Made by a program: the position numbers and the translations under genes. DNA of 64,000 bases from Posidonia oceanica. Its lineage: Eukaryota; Streptophyta; Magnoliopsida; Alismatales; Posidoniaceae. Positions 21,286-32,254 of this stretch are shown here, piece by piece (within the stretch, counting starts at the first letter, position 1; each line of letters begins with the position of its first letter). The DNA lies in assembly GCA_037176725.1 (NCBI GenBank), contig JAZBRS010000026.1:102531501-102595500 (forward strand), in the 5' to 3' direction. The notes under the pieces were generated by a model. The model had not been told where the DNA came from and did no database searches. It saw nothing but the letters and a program-made list of their open reading frames with translations.

Positions 21286-22551
21286 TGTGGATATGGGATT
21301 TTGGATTAGGAGAAGCTTGTTGTGTCTATTTGGTACTTCCTCGTTGCCCCTTTTTTTTTTATCCAACTCCGTCACTCCACAGGTGACAGAATTGGTGTGA
21401 TCACCACTCTCGGTTCGCTTTCGCTGGCCCTCGAGACGCCTTCGGAGATGTGATATGGTTGTGGGTTCTACTACCTTGGGACAACGCCTGCGTTGCCCAA
21501 GTGTGCCCGTGTTTGGTGAGTTTCTTCTTTTCCTTGTAGTATATGATTCAAAGCAAATTGAGAATTAACATAAAATGAAAGGACGAATACTTACCCGAGG
21601 GGTTTTATCCCCCCGGTTGCAACTAAGTATGAATGCCTAGCTACAACAATATATGAAATGAAATGCTTTGCTATACTACGAAATTAAACATATGATATGA
21701 AAAGAAAAGGAAAACTAAAGAGAGCCTCCTTTTTATCTATGTACGGAATGCAAGAAGTGTCGACATGATGTCACTGATGACAGAGGAGGACTCAAGCTCT
21801 CTCAAAAACTCTTTCTCCACATAACTTCTCTTGAGATTCTGGCTCAAAACACTTTCTACTTACTCTCAATAATTCTTCTAAAATTGTGTTCCTCTCTCAA
21901 GAAAATCCTCAAAAATCCCTTCTAAATCCGTCCCCCATCCTAGTGGGGGTATCCCTGCTTTTATAGAAGCAGGGTAGGAACAAATAAGGACACAAAGGCC
22001 AAGTCAGCAACTGTCCTATTTCAGAAGTGTTATACGCTGGAAATCCAGCGTATAACGTTATAAGTGGGAGTCCCAGCGTATAACGACTTTCGAGACATAA
22101 CTGCTAGGATAAAGGCATATTCCCCAATTAAGGTGTCATTAAGTGTGTTTAACTCAGCTTTGATTGCTTTGACCGGTCAACAGGATCTAAAGAAGGCAAA
22201 AACACGAATTTTGGATTTGGCCAAATAAAGAAAGTTTTGGGCTGACTGGGTTGCCACGTTGGATGCTGGAAAACCAACGGCGAATGTTAGCTGCTGAAAA
22301 ACCAGTGGCCAACGTTGTACACTGAGAATCCGGCGTACAACACCCTCAGTCAGTTTATTTTCCAAATTTGATCAAGACATGAAGAACATTCAAGTTGCCG
22401 ACACTTGAGCTTAGATAGGGATAACATTTTGAACGGGAGAGAAGGCGTTTGGCTTGAGTAAGACGTCCTAGATGGGCAAAAGACCCCTAGGAATGACCTA
22501 ATGCAATAGACTATACTAACATGAAGGGAGTGTCAAAACGGGGTATCTACA
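21286..22551 (-). repeat. 5' LTR of element C (right copy)
   Basis: Plus-strand TGTGGATATGGGA to GGTATCTACA, homologous along its length to the left LTR. Minus-strand TATA box TATAAAAG at 21958-21965 lies in the loop of the inverted repeat CTGCTT...AAGCAG. A perfect inverted repeat (GTTATACGCTGG / CCAGCGTATAAC, 4-nt loop) is at 22029-22056. Confidence 0.92.
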
Positions 22552-22556
22552 GTATC
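22552..22556. repeat. Target-site duplication of element C, right copy (GTATC)
   Basis: GTATC directly after the LTR end at 22551, identical to 9984-9988. Confidence 0.92.
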
Positions 22557-23457
22557 CCCAGTAGAAAAGAAGCTGAACAACCAGGGTAACCTCAACCTTG
22601 TCCTGTCTGCACATACACTTGCATGGGGAGGTAAGGAAAAGGCTAGCTCGGAGCAGAGGCTAATGGTATGAGCCGTTCGCCAAATAAAAGCGCCCAGAAA
22701 TGAAGGCAGCAAAGAAGCTGTCCAAATAAGAGAGGAAAGAAGGCAGCAAAGAAGCTATCCAAGTGAGGAAGAAAATAGGCAATAAAAGAAACGGTCCAAA
22801 TAAAAATAGGTCAGCAAAGAGCTGTCCAAAGAATGTAAAGAAGGCAGTAAGAAAGCTGTCCATAAATCAGGAAAAAAAGAAAACCTTAGAAAATTAAAAG
22901 GCGCATTAGGACCAAACCTGGCGAACGGAACTCAAACTCGAGCCAAAGTCGAGAGCTTGCTGCACTTCAAACCTCCTCCACCTATCTCACTCACAGGGAA
23001 GGGGCAGCGAACCCTAGAAGTTCAAGGACTGAGTAAATAAAGGAGACAACAATCAAACTAAGGCTAGTATGAGGTCCTAAAGTTCTCAAAAGACCAAGCA
23101 TGTTAGAAGGGAAAGTTCTCTCACTCTAGATAATACGAAGCAATACTGCAAAATCTGTAAGTAGAAGGTTGTAGCTGCACTCATCAATCCAAAAACTAAA
23201 AAAAAAAAATCAGAAAATCCCTAGATACCAAAAAATCAGAAAATCCAAAAACCCCAAAAAATCAGAAAATCCCTAGATACCAAAAAATTAGAAAATCCCA
23301 AAAACACCAAAAAATATGAAAAAAAAAACAAAAAAAAATCAGAAAATCCCAAAATACCAAAAAATTTCAAAACCCAAAATACCAAAAAATCAGAAAATCT
23401 AAGAAAACCCCTAAAGAGAAGTACCATCCACTCTACATACAAGTGAAAACTTAATAA
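22557..23457 (+). other. Element A 3' noncoding region with GCTGTCC repeats and an A-rich tract
   Basis: About five 35-45-bp units containing GCAAAGAAGCTGTCCAA at 22675-22865, unassigned sequence, then at 23195-23415 an A-rich tract of AAAATCAGAAAATCCC-like units. D has the same two modules in the same order at 52490-52600 and 52880-53185. No coding potential is evident. Confidence 0.65.
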
Positions 23458-23462
23458 GTAGG
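23458..23462. repeat. Target-site duplication of G1, left copy (GTAGG)
   Basis: GTAGG before TGTAGTAATCCC, repeated at 28158-28162. Confidence 0.9.
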
Positions 23463-24179
23463 TGTAGTAATCCCGGTGTTCAGATCGTCCATACACACTG
23501 CCAAAGCTCGCATGCACCGATCAGAATCAGGCTCACTATTAGCGGCTATGTCCGAAAAGGAAGACTTAACTCGAAAACATTTAAAAAAGGAAAAAAAAAG
23601 GGGAAGAAAAGAAGAAGATAAGACAAAATCGGAGTCGCCACCAAGTCTATTAGATCGGGAGACAAGGAAAACCGGGGAAATGCGTGAATAATCACGCAAA
23701 ACCAAGCAAAAGATGCAATGCAAGGCAATGCAAGAGAGATGAGATGCAAAAAGATTGCAAATAATGTGACTCGTGCCTAGGATAAGGGTAATATGGTCAT
23801 TGCGGACCAAGAGAGAGGGCAAGGACTCCTGTTACGTGCGGGGAAGGTGTTAGGCACCCCCGACACGTCCGAGAATCGGTCTTTCTAGGCTTACGCTCGC
23901 ATACGCAGGGAAATGCAGACTTTGAATGCCAAAGTGCCAATGAATGCCTATCTAAATGCTCGAAGGTGTGCTCTAAGTGACGAATGCAATGCAAGGAAGT
24001 AAACGTGCAATTTAAGCGCTCAGCAACGCTGTCTGTGTTCCGAACCGGGCGAAACCTGGCTCGTGAGAACTCCAGGCAGTAAGCATCACTGCCCTATATG
24101 CAAATGCAGGCGATAAAACAAAGCAGCGGTAAAAAACAGGCAAGGCGGGCGATATGCAAGAGGAAACAACGCAAAACAC

Positions 24180-24725
24180 GCAAAACGGTGCGAGACACGA
24201 AGCCGACACGTAAAATGGTACGAGAACGCAAAACGGTGCGAGAAACGAAGCAAGAACGTAAAACAGTGCGAAAAACAAGGTCGACATGCAGAACGGTGTA
24301 AGAAACAAAGCGGCACGTAAAACGGTGCGAGAGACAAAGCTGGCACGCAAAACGGTGCAAAAAAGAAAGCGGGCATGCAAAACGGTGCAAGAAAACAAAG
24401 CAGTATGCAAAACGGTGCAAGAAAACAAAGCAGCACGCAAAACGGTGCAAGAAACAAAGCGGCAAGTAAAACGGTGTGAGAAACAAAGCCGGGCACGCAA
24501 AACGATGCAAGAAACAAAGCGGCACGCAAAACGGTGCAAGAAACAAAGCCGGGCACGCAAAACGGTGCATGAAACAAAGCGGCACGCAAAACGGTGCGAG
24601 AAATAAAGCGAGCACGCAAAACGGTGGAAGAAATAAAGTCGGTACGCAAAACGGTGCGAGAAACAAAGTGGCACGCAAAACGGTGCGAGAAACAAAGCCG
24701 GGCACGCAAAACAGTGCAAGAAACA
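24180..24725 (-). repeat. 29-31-bp tandem repeat in G1
   Basis: About 18 imperfect units of CGCAAAACGGTGCAAGAAAC followed by AAAGCGGGCA-type ends. Frames of 228-246 codons on the minus strand here are by-products of the period and not genes. Confidence 0.85.
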
Positions 24726-25339
24726 AAGCCAAAAAGAGTGTGTAAAAGCCATACAATGCGAATGATATGCAAAAGATGCTGCCGAAGTTCAAGAGGACTT
24801 ATCTTGGAAATCTGACGCCTGATCTGAAATCTGATTGGTCCATGCTGAAGAATGCTCCGCCGGGGTCGCCCAGGTAGCTTAGTTGAGAAGATCCAACGGT
24901 CGGATCTGAAGATAGTCAGACTTCAAGGCAGGAGGCCAGAAAAGGGGAGAAGATAGGATCTAAGTGTAAAAGGGGGCCTAAGGGTGTGCAAAATAGGTCC
25001 TCCCATGTTCAGGGGAGCTAGACATACTTAAGTGTGTGAAAAGAGTGCTAAATGGGTACAATGCATGGAAAAATGCAGAAAAGGACCTAAGAGTAATAAA
25101 ACTAAGTTGCAGGACCTAAACTAAAAGAAAATTAAAAAAAGTGAACTGCAAGCGGACTGATGTGTAAATAAACAGAACTACAAATATTTAATGCAATTTC
25201 ATATGATTTTAATTCGGATTTAAATGAATCCTCAACTGTGGAAGGACCTGAATGTAATATTAAGAAACTTGAATGCTACCAATGCAATGTGAATGTAAAA
25301 ATAATAAGCTAACGTAAAAATAAGAGGAAGTCGAACCTG

Positions 25340-25905
25340 GCTTTTCTTTTGCTACAGGGACAGTGGCCGTGGCTCACCGGTGCAGACCTAGAACGGCGGA
25401 GGAGCGGGTGGCCTGGCCCGGGCGAAGCGCGGGGGAGGCCGACGCGACGCGGCGGAGCGGCAGGCGGCGCGTGGGGGCGCTGGACGGCGTTCTGGTGCGG
25501 CTGTGGGTGTCGCCGGTGTCGGGGAAGAAGGGGTCTTCGGCGACCTCGTGCGGGCGGCACAGGCGATGAAATGCCTCGGAAGAAGGCCGAGAAGCAAGGA
25601 GGGAAAGAGAGGAAACTGGAGGAGGGGTTCTTTCACCTTTTCGCGCGCTGGGATAGGCCACCCACGCAGGTGGTTTTCGGCTGGCTCTGTGGAGGTGGTG
25701 GCGGCGTGTGGCGGCGTTCTGGGTTGCTGGGGTGGTTCGGGGGCGTTCCTTGGCCTCCGAGGAAGGTGACGACGCTTCCAGAAGCGAGTTTGGTCGCCTG
25801 GAGGAAGATCTGGTCCGACCGAGCTCCGCCTGCGGTGGCTGAGGTGGGTGCGGCGTTGTGCAGTGTTCCAGGCCGAGACAAGGGCACAGGCGGCTAGGTG
25901 GTTAG
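25340..25905. other. GC-rich, CpG-rich block in G1
   Basis: Sharp change to very GC-rich sequence (runs like GGCGGAGCGGCAGGCGG) flanked by AT-rich sequence. G2 (32255-32700) and G3 (45060-46200) have GC-rich blocks at a comparable place, so this is a feature of the LTR family. Overlapping frames on both strands encode only R/G/P/A-rich peptides and are not taken as genes. Confidence 0.6.
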
Positions 25906-28157
25906 CTGGGGAACGTGTAGGAAGAAACAGAAGTGGATTCTACTGGGTGTGGAGAGAGTTATGGGTGTTTGAAGTTTTTGAAAAAAACGGGGTGAAGGTG
26001 TTTGTAGTGGAATGCCGGAAGCGTGGGTTGTCTCGGGGGGAGATCTTGGGTGCTCTGTGAAGGTGGTTGTCGGGTGAATCCAGTGGCCAAGTTTTGGGAT
26101 TTTAGGAAGCTCGTGGTGGAAGTTCTTCAATGGAGTGTGTGTGTGGAAGGTTTTTGAGAAGGAAAATGGGTTTCCAAGGTCTATTGTGGGTGAATTCTCG
26201 GGTTTCTTCTTGGTTTCTTCTCCTGGTGGAGTGCACAAGGGAGAGGGAGGAGTTCGGATGTGTTGGAGGCGTTTTCCCCAGTCCCCCTACTGGTTTGGTT
26301 CCTTGGCTTTTTTTTGGTTGGGTTTCTGGGATTGCTTGCTGTGTTGTCAATGGCAGAAGCTTGGGCCTAGGTCTGCGGGAGGATGGAGGTGTGCAAAGAC
26401 GGTCAGGTGGTGTTGGTGTGCTGTCGATTGGTGAAGGCTGGTTGGCAGAAAAGAGAGAAGGAAAACAGAGGGGGGAAGGCTGTTGTAACAGAAGGAGGAG
26501 GGAAAGAAATCAAAAATAAAAAAGAAGAAGAAGGAATAGAAAAGAAGAAGAAAGAAGAAAAGAAAGAAAGAAAAATAATAATAATTAAGTTATGGTTTTC
26601 CTTTTTTTTGGATTTGTTTCAAGGCAAATTGTTTTTTAATTTTCTTTTTTTGTTTATAATTACTCTTTTGAATTTGTTAATGGTTTTCTTCTTTTAAGTT
26701 TTTTTTTCTTTTTGATTGTTTTAATTGTTTAAATTTCTCTTTTGATTTGAGATTTTAGGATTTGAGTTTTCTTTAAATTGTTTTTTGATTTTGTTTAAAT
26801 GTTTGTTAAGTTTTTTAATTGTTTTTAGTTAAGTTTTTCTTGTTAAGTTGGGATTTTTTAATTAGGCTTTTTTAATGGATTGCTTCTTAATTAACTAGGA
26901 GGAGTTTTAGTCTTTTAGTTTTTAGGATTTTTTTTCTTAAGTCTTCTTTTTAAATTATTTTCTGATTCTGTTTGTTAAATTCTTTTAATATTTTTTAGTT
27001 AAATTTCTCTTGTTAAGTTTTTTAATTAAATGTTTTTAAATTGTTTCAAGTTTTTGATTGTTTCTTTTAGATTTGTTAAGTGTTTTTTAATTAATTACTT
27101 GTCTTAATGTTTTAAATTGTTTTCTTCTTTTTTAGGGTTCGTTTTTTATTATTTTTAATGAGGTTTTTACTTTTGTTTTGTTTTGATTACATTTTGGTTT
27201 TTTACTTGATTTTATAGCATTTTCTTTTGTTTATTTTGTATTTTTTAGATTGCATTCTTAATTTCCTTTTTTAGTTGGATTCAATTAGGTTTTTGTTTTT
27301 AACTGTTTGTTTAAGTTTTTAATTACTTCTTTTTTAGGATTTTGATTTGTTTTTCTTTTGTTTTAGAGTTTTACAGGTTTTTTAAGGTTTTTTAAAGGTT
27401 TAGTAAGAGAAGAGAAGAGGAAATTAGAAAGGAGAGGAAGAGGGAGAAATGGAGGAATAAATAGAAAAGAGAGGAGTTGAAGGAAAATAATTTTTTGAAA
27501 ATCAAAGAAAATGGTAAAAATAAGATAAAAATAGGAATAAGATTGAGAACAGATGGAAGCACAAGGGGGGCCCACAACAGGCAAAAAAGAGGGAGAAAAG
27601 GAGGTGAAAAGGAGGATAATCAGGAGAGAGAAAAGAATAATCTAGGAGAGAGAAAAGGATAATTTGGGCAAAAGGAGGTCTTAGAGGTTTCGAAAAGGGG
27701 TGAAATTTGGTGGGTGTGTAGTCTAGGGTCTCTAGTCTTGGTCCCAGGGTTTCAGTTTGGTTTTGAGAAAGTTTTGGAAGATTTTTGAGGTGTAGAAAAA
27801 GTGTAGTTTTGCCTAAGTTTTCTAGGATTTTTGGGAGTGGTTTTGGTTTGAAATTTTAAGGGCTTTTTGGTGGGTTTGTTAAGTCAAGAAGGGTGAGTTT
27901 TCCTATGATTTTTGGGTAGTTTTTGGGTTCGGAAAAGGGGTGTAATCTTAGGTTGAGTTTGGGCTTGTTTTGAGGGGAAAGAGGAAGGGAATGGTGTGGA
28001 TTTGGGCCTAGATTTGGATGATTTTAGGTTAAGATTTTGGATGGTTTTAGGCTAAGGTTTTGGATGGTTTTAGGTTGAAAGGGAGGGTGTGGTTTTAGGT
28101 TTTTCCTAGCCGTCCGAGAGATCCGTTAATTCAGCCTGTCAAAATGGGGTGTCAACA
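25906..28157 (-). other. G1 remainder: strand-asymmetric T-rich and purine-rich tracts
   Basis: 26490-26580 is almost purely A/G. 26590-27380 is strongly T-rich on the plus strand, with repeated TTTTTAATT-like and TTGTTTTT words. 27385-27680 is again A/G rich. The rest, to 28157, is G/T rich with GGTTTTAGG-like words. No gene is evident. Confidence 0.5.
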
Positions 28158-28162
28158 GTAGG
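28158..28162. repeat. Target-site duplication of G1, right copy (GTAGG)
   Basis: GTAGG directly after the GTGTCAACA terminus, identical to 23458-23462. Confidence 0.9.
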
Positions 28163-29383
28163 AAAACTGGAATTAGTATGGTCTGTGATGCAACAATCGT
28201 CTTACCTCGGATTTGGAGTCAACGTCTTACTCAAGCGTGTCTCATGGCTTGGGAGCGTTTTCTCAACAAAGACATTACTTCTGCAATAATCTTTAGAGCA
28301 TCTACGGATGACTCACAATTGGCGTCTACAGGGCTCCGATTTTCCATCTCTCCATTGAGGCCAAGACTAATTCCCTCCACCTAGTTCCCAAACATGTTGA
28401 TTAAGGGATTACTTTATCTCCTATACAAGTATAACTTAGTTAATCGCCCTAGGAACTGGGAAAGGTTCACCTGTGATTACTAACATCTTTTGTCAAGTGT
28501 GCAGGTATAAATCTCACAATCTGAAGAATGAGCTCATGCCTTAAGGGCTCATATGGTGTACAAAGGCACATGTACTTTGACTAAAAGGCAAACCCCTGTT
28601 TGGCAAAGGAAGGGTTCACTCCCTCACTCGGTTCTTTAATCATAGAACTCCTTTATTTGCCAAATCGAGTTGTGGGACGACAGTCCTATCCTGAGAGTAC
28701 CAGTCACTCTCGAGGACGGAAAACACTTGACCACAACAAATTGCATTCATTCATTTTGCATATATCCATTTGGTTTGGGAACAACCGTACCCCGCTGGCC
28801 TAATCTTGCAAATGTACCATTCATTGCATTGCGTGTTGACCTTGCATTATCATTGTTTGCTTGAATCATGCATCCATGTATTTTCTCATATCATTGGAAG
28901 TGGAGCACGGACGGAGCAAAATGATCTTCAAGAGTGTTAGAAACCCTTAGGACATGTGATTCTCCTAGAGCCAACCTAGCTCCTACCTATCCTTCTATCA
29001 ATTCTAATCTCAGTAAAATCTCAAACATGATGCCACAAGAGCACCTCTTTTCGATCGTGCAAGGGTAACGCCCCACGATCTCCTCCTTAGCTTCTGCCCC
29101 GTTGAAGTATATCTCTACATGGTTGACATGGTCATGACATCGGCTGCGACACATAGCTCCGAAACCGACTTGACCCCTCCATGCCTGAGTCTTCAATATG
29201 ACGGCAATTAATCGAACCACTCGGCTGTGTGGCAATATCCCGACACCAAGTCAGTTCACCCTATCTTTTTATCTTTCTTCATCCCTAGTGGCAAATTGTT
29301 TGAGACGGAGCTCCCCTTTTTAGGAAATGCTCAATGAGACATCGTTCTAACCTTGGAGCCGATCTTGTTCCAAGATCAACTCC
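28163..29383 (+). other. Element A 3' noncoding region, last part
   Basis: Resumes A after G1 and runs to the polypurine tract. It includes a segment with CATTGCATT- and CATTCATT-like words (28735-28880), comparable to the segment before D's 3' end. Short frames show no recognisable domain. Confidence 0.5.
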
Positions 29384-29396
29384 AAGGAGGGGCATC
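29384..29396 (+). promoter_or_regulatory. Polypurine tract of element A
   Basis: AAGGAGGGGCATC directly precedes the 3' LTR start TGTAGATATC. Confidence 0.88.
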
Positions 29397-29874
29397 TGTA
29401 GATATCCCATTTTTGCATTTCTGAGAGTTCATAGAGGATAGGAACTTCTGAAGCACCCTGGATCACATAACTAAGGCTTAACAACACATTTTCCAGAGTT
29501 TTCATGATTTGCTTGAAAACAATGCTTAATCTTACTTAGCTCAAGATCGTTAACTGTGGCAGAGCTGACTCGCCCAAACTAGTGGCAAGTTTGAGTCCTG
29601 AACACTCTTTATTCCACTCAAATTAGTGGCAGATTTGAGTTAAAGAATGTGTTTTTACGATTTCATGAGATCTCTAAAGTTTTCCAGGCTTTTATGATGT
29701 TTCTCTGGATCAAATTAAAAGACAGGGCTAAAAATACAAAAAGACTAGCTAGTTGCCTCCCAAGGCGGCGACATGGACAGGCACCATTCAGAGAGGCAAC
29801 TGGATTGTGTAGGCGCCAAGGAGACCGGCCACTAGTATCCTGCTACTCTCTCCAACTTAATATCAATATCATGG
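29397..29874 (+). repeat. 3' LTR of element A, first segment
   Basis: Matches 2084-2561 of the 5' LTR closely, then is interrupted by G2 at 29875. The last five bases (CATGG) are the left G2 duplication. Confidence 0.9.
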
Positions 29875-30479
29875 TGTAGCTATCCCGTCTCGAAAATTCC
29901 CGAACCAGCGAGGGGCCCAAGAGGAGAGAGGTGTCACTATGAGTGCGACGCAAAGAGAAACAACAAAGATAAAGCAAATACGAAGTCGCCACCTAGTCTA
30001 TTAAGTCGGGAGACGAGGAAAATCGAGGAAATACATGAAAACATGCAAATGGATGCAATGCTATGTAAAATGAATGACTCATGCCAAGGACAAGGGCAAG
30101 ATGTTTACTGCGGGCCAAAGAAAGGGTAAGGACTCCTGTTACGTACGGGGAAGGTGTTAGGCACCCCCGATACGCCCGAAATCGGTCTTTCTAGGCTAAT
30201 CTCGCTCACATGTGTAGGATATCGATGATGCTTGCCTTAACTATGTGCCTGAGGGGCGAGGAATGCTATGCCATGCTATGAATGCTCTAAACATGCCCTA
30301 AATGCCTACATGCCATGTGTGCTGTGATTACATGCCCAAATGTATACTCTAAATGCTGTGATGCATGATAAAAGGTAAACATGCAGCCTATGTGCTCAGC
30401 TGCGCTATCAGTGTTCCGAATGGGGCGAGCTCTGGTTCATAAGAACTCCAGACAGAAAACATCACTGCCCTAATGCAAA

Positions 30480-32200
30480 TGCAGGCGATAAAACAAAACG
30501 TCGAGCAAAAACCACGCAATGCAAGTGTGCAACAAGAAAAGGGCAAACAAAGCGAGGGCGAAAAACAAGTGATGTAAGTAAGAAACAAAACATCGATTAA
30601 AGCCAAGCAATGCAAGTGTACAACATGCAAAGGGGAAACAAAACAAGGGCTGAAAACCATGCGATGCAAGTAAGAAACAAAACATCGAGTAAAACCACAC
30701 AATACAAGCGTACGACATGCAAAGGGGAAACTAAACAAGGGTTGAAAAGCCAAGTAAAACCACATGATGCAAGTGTAAAACAAGCAAAGGGGAAAGAAAA
30801 TAAAGGATGGAAAACCCTAATCTACATGTACGAGAAAACAGGATGCGAAAACAAGGCATGCAGTGCAAATGGCAAACAATAAGTGATATGCAGTGATTCA
30901 GATGGACTTATCTTGAAGATCTGAGGCTTGATCTGAAATAACTTTGGTTAGAATGAAAGATCATTCAACTAGGAAGACCTGGATGGTTGGATCATGAAGA
31001 TCCAACGGTCCGATCAAAAGGTATTCAGGTTTCAAGTTAGATGGCTCAAGGGCCAGAAAAATGGTCTAAGTAGGGGTCTATATGCAAAATGCCCCTAAGT
31101 GTGTGCAATGCAAGGTGTACTACATGTTATGAGGCTAACAATGCTTAGTAGGATGCAAGGGAGCTATATGCAATGGCTTAAGGGTGCTATGAATGCAAGA
31201 ATGCAAATGTAGGGACCTAAGTGCAATTTAAAGAAACTACAGGGGCCTACATGCAATGTTGTGGCAAAAGTATGCAATGCAGCAGTTAGGATGCAAATGT
31301 GAACTAATGATGCAATTGTGGCAAGTATGCAGAAGCAAGATGCAGATTAAATAAAAGAATGCATGCTACAGCAAAAGGTAGGGACCTATATGCAATATAA
31401 GAAAACTATAAGGTTTATATGCAAAGCGGAGCAAAACATGAATGCATGCAATGTTTGGGCCTATGTGCAGTTTAGAAAACATGCTGGGCTAATATGCAAT
31501 GCAAAATAAACATGCAAGCATGCAAGCAGTTAAAACTAGGGTTAACATGCAATTAGCACAAACTATTGGACTAAATTGCAAAAGCAAGACAAACAGGCAA
31601 GCATGCAATGATCTTAACATTTTTGGACTAAATATGCAATTAGAACAAACTATTGTAATTTACTGCATTGCAATATGGTTTAAACTGCAACTAAAATGAC
31701 ATTTAAATGCATAAAGGACTAAAATGCTAATAAAACAAGTTATTGGACTAAACAGCAATGCAATATGGTTTAAAACATGATTTAAATTAATGATTAAATG
31801 ATCTGAGGACCAATGTGCAAATAAAATATATTTTTGGATTTTTATGCAATGCAATATAGTTAAAACAGAAATTTAAATAACTGATTAAATGATCTGAGGA
31901 CTAATGTGCAAATAAAACAAACTACAAGATTAAAATGCAATGTAATAAGGTAAAAATGACATTTAAATGCTGTGATAAATAAACTGAGGACTGAAATGTG
32001 ATAAAAGTAAAATACAGGATTAAAAATGCAATGTAATAAGGTAAACATGACATTTAAATGATTATTGATATGATCTAAGGACTGAAATGCAATAAAAATA
32101 AACTGCAGAAATTAAATGCAATGTAATATGTTTTTAATTAGAAATTAAATGAAACTTAAACTGACTTTGGACTAGAATGCAAATAAACTAAACCTAGGGA
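30480..32200 (-). repeat. Degenerate tandem repeats in G2
   Basis: About 30480-30830 consists of three to four units of about 100 bp containing CCACACAATACAAG-like and AAACAAAACATCGAG words. About 31640-32150 consists of units of about 100 bp with AAATGCAATGTAATA and ATGACATTTAAATG. Both differ from the G1 array, so the LTR middles are freely variable. Confidence 0.65.
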
Positions 32201-32254
32201 CCTAAATGCAATGCATGCATCAAACTTAAAAAATAAAACCTAAACTTAAATGAC

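Larger units (their letters stand above)
9989..22551 (-). mobile_element. Element C: Tat/Ogre-like Ty3 retrotransposon with truncated pol
   Basis: Complete 12.6-kb insertion with two 1.3-kb LTRs and GTATC duplications, oriented on the minus strand (5' LTR at the right). From 5' to 3': LTR, PBS, leader, gag, two protease-like domains, G-patch, an apparent intron, RT to just past the catalytic box, tandem-repeat-rich 3' region, polypurine tract, LTR. RNase H and integrase are missing between RT (ending about 13441) and the tandem repeats. Gag and pol lie in one genomic frame broken only by stops. A candidate pro-RT intron, RT motifs and TGTAGA-type LTR starts place it in Tat, near Ogre. The LTR copies differ by scattered substitutions and a 35-bp deletion, so the insertion is fairly young. 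Confidence 0.88.
23463..28157 (-). mobile_element. G1: 4.7-kb solo-LTR-like insertion, Tat/Ogre type
   Basis: A TG...CA-bounded segment with a perfect 5-bp duplication and no PBS, polypurine tract or coding domain. On the minus strand it starts TGTTGACACCCCATTTTGA, matching starts of C/D LTRs, so the minus strand is taken as sense. It shares three conserved blocks with G2 and G3: about 23620-23680 (GTCGCCACCAAGTCTATTA), 23825-23890 (GGGGAAGGTGTTAGGCACCCC) and 24020-24105 (TGTTCCGAACCGGGCG). LTRs of several kilobases are typical of Ogre-type elements. A single LTR with a duplication is the product of LTR-LTR recombination. It inserted into A's 3' region. Confidence 0.78.

Noticed and set aside
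24012..24792. Long overlapping minus-strand frames rich in F, C, H and A
   Set aside because: They follow the 29-31-bp tandem repeat of G1 and are open in several frames at once, with no domain.
25349..25897. A 182-codon plus-strand frame rich in R, G and W
   Set aside because: GC-rich composition leaves both strands open. It has no start context, domain or similarity to the other G copies at protein level.
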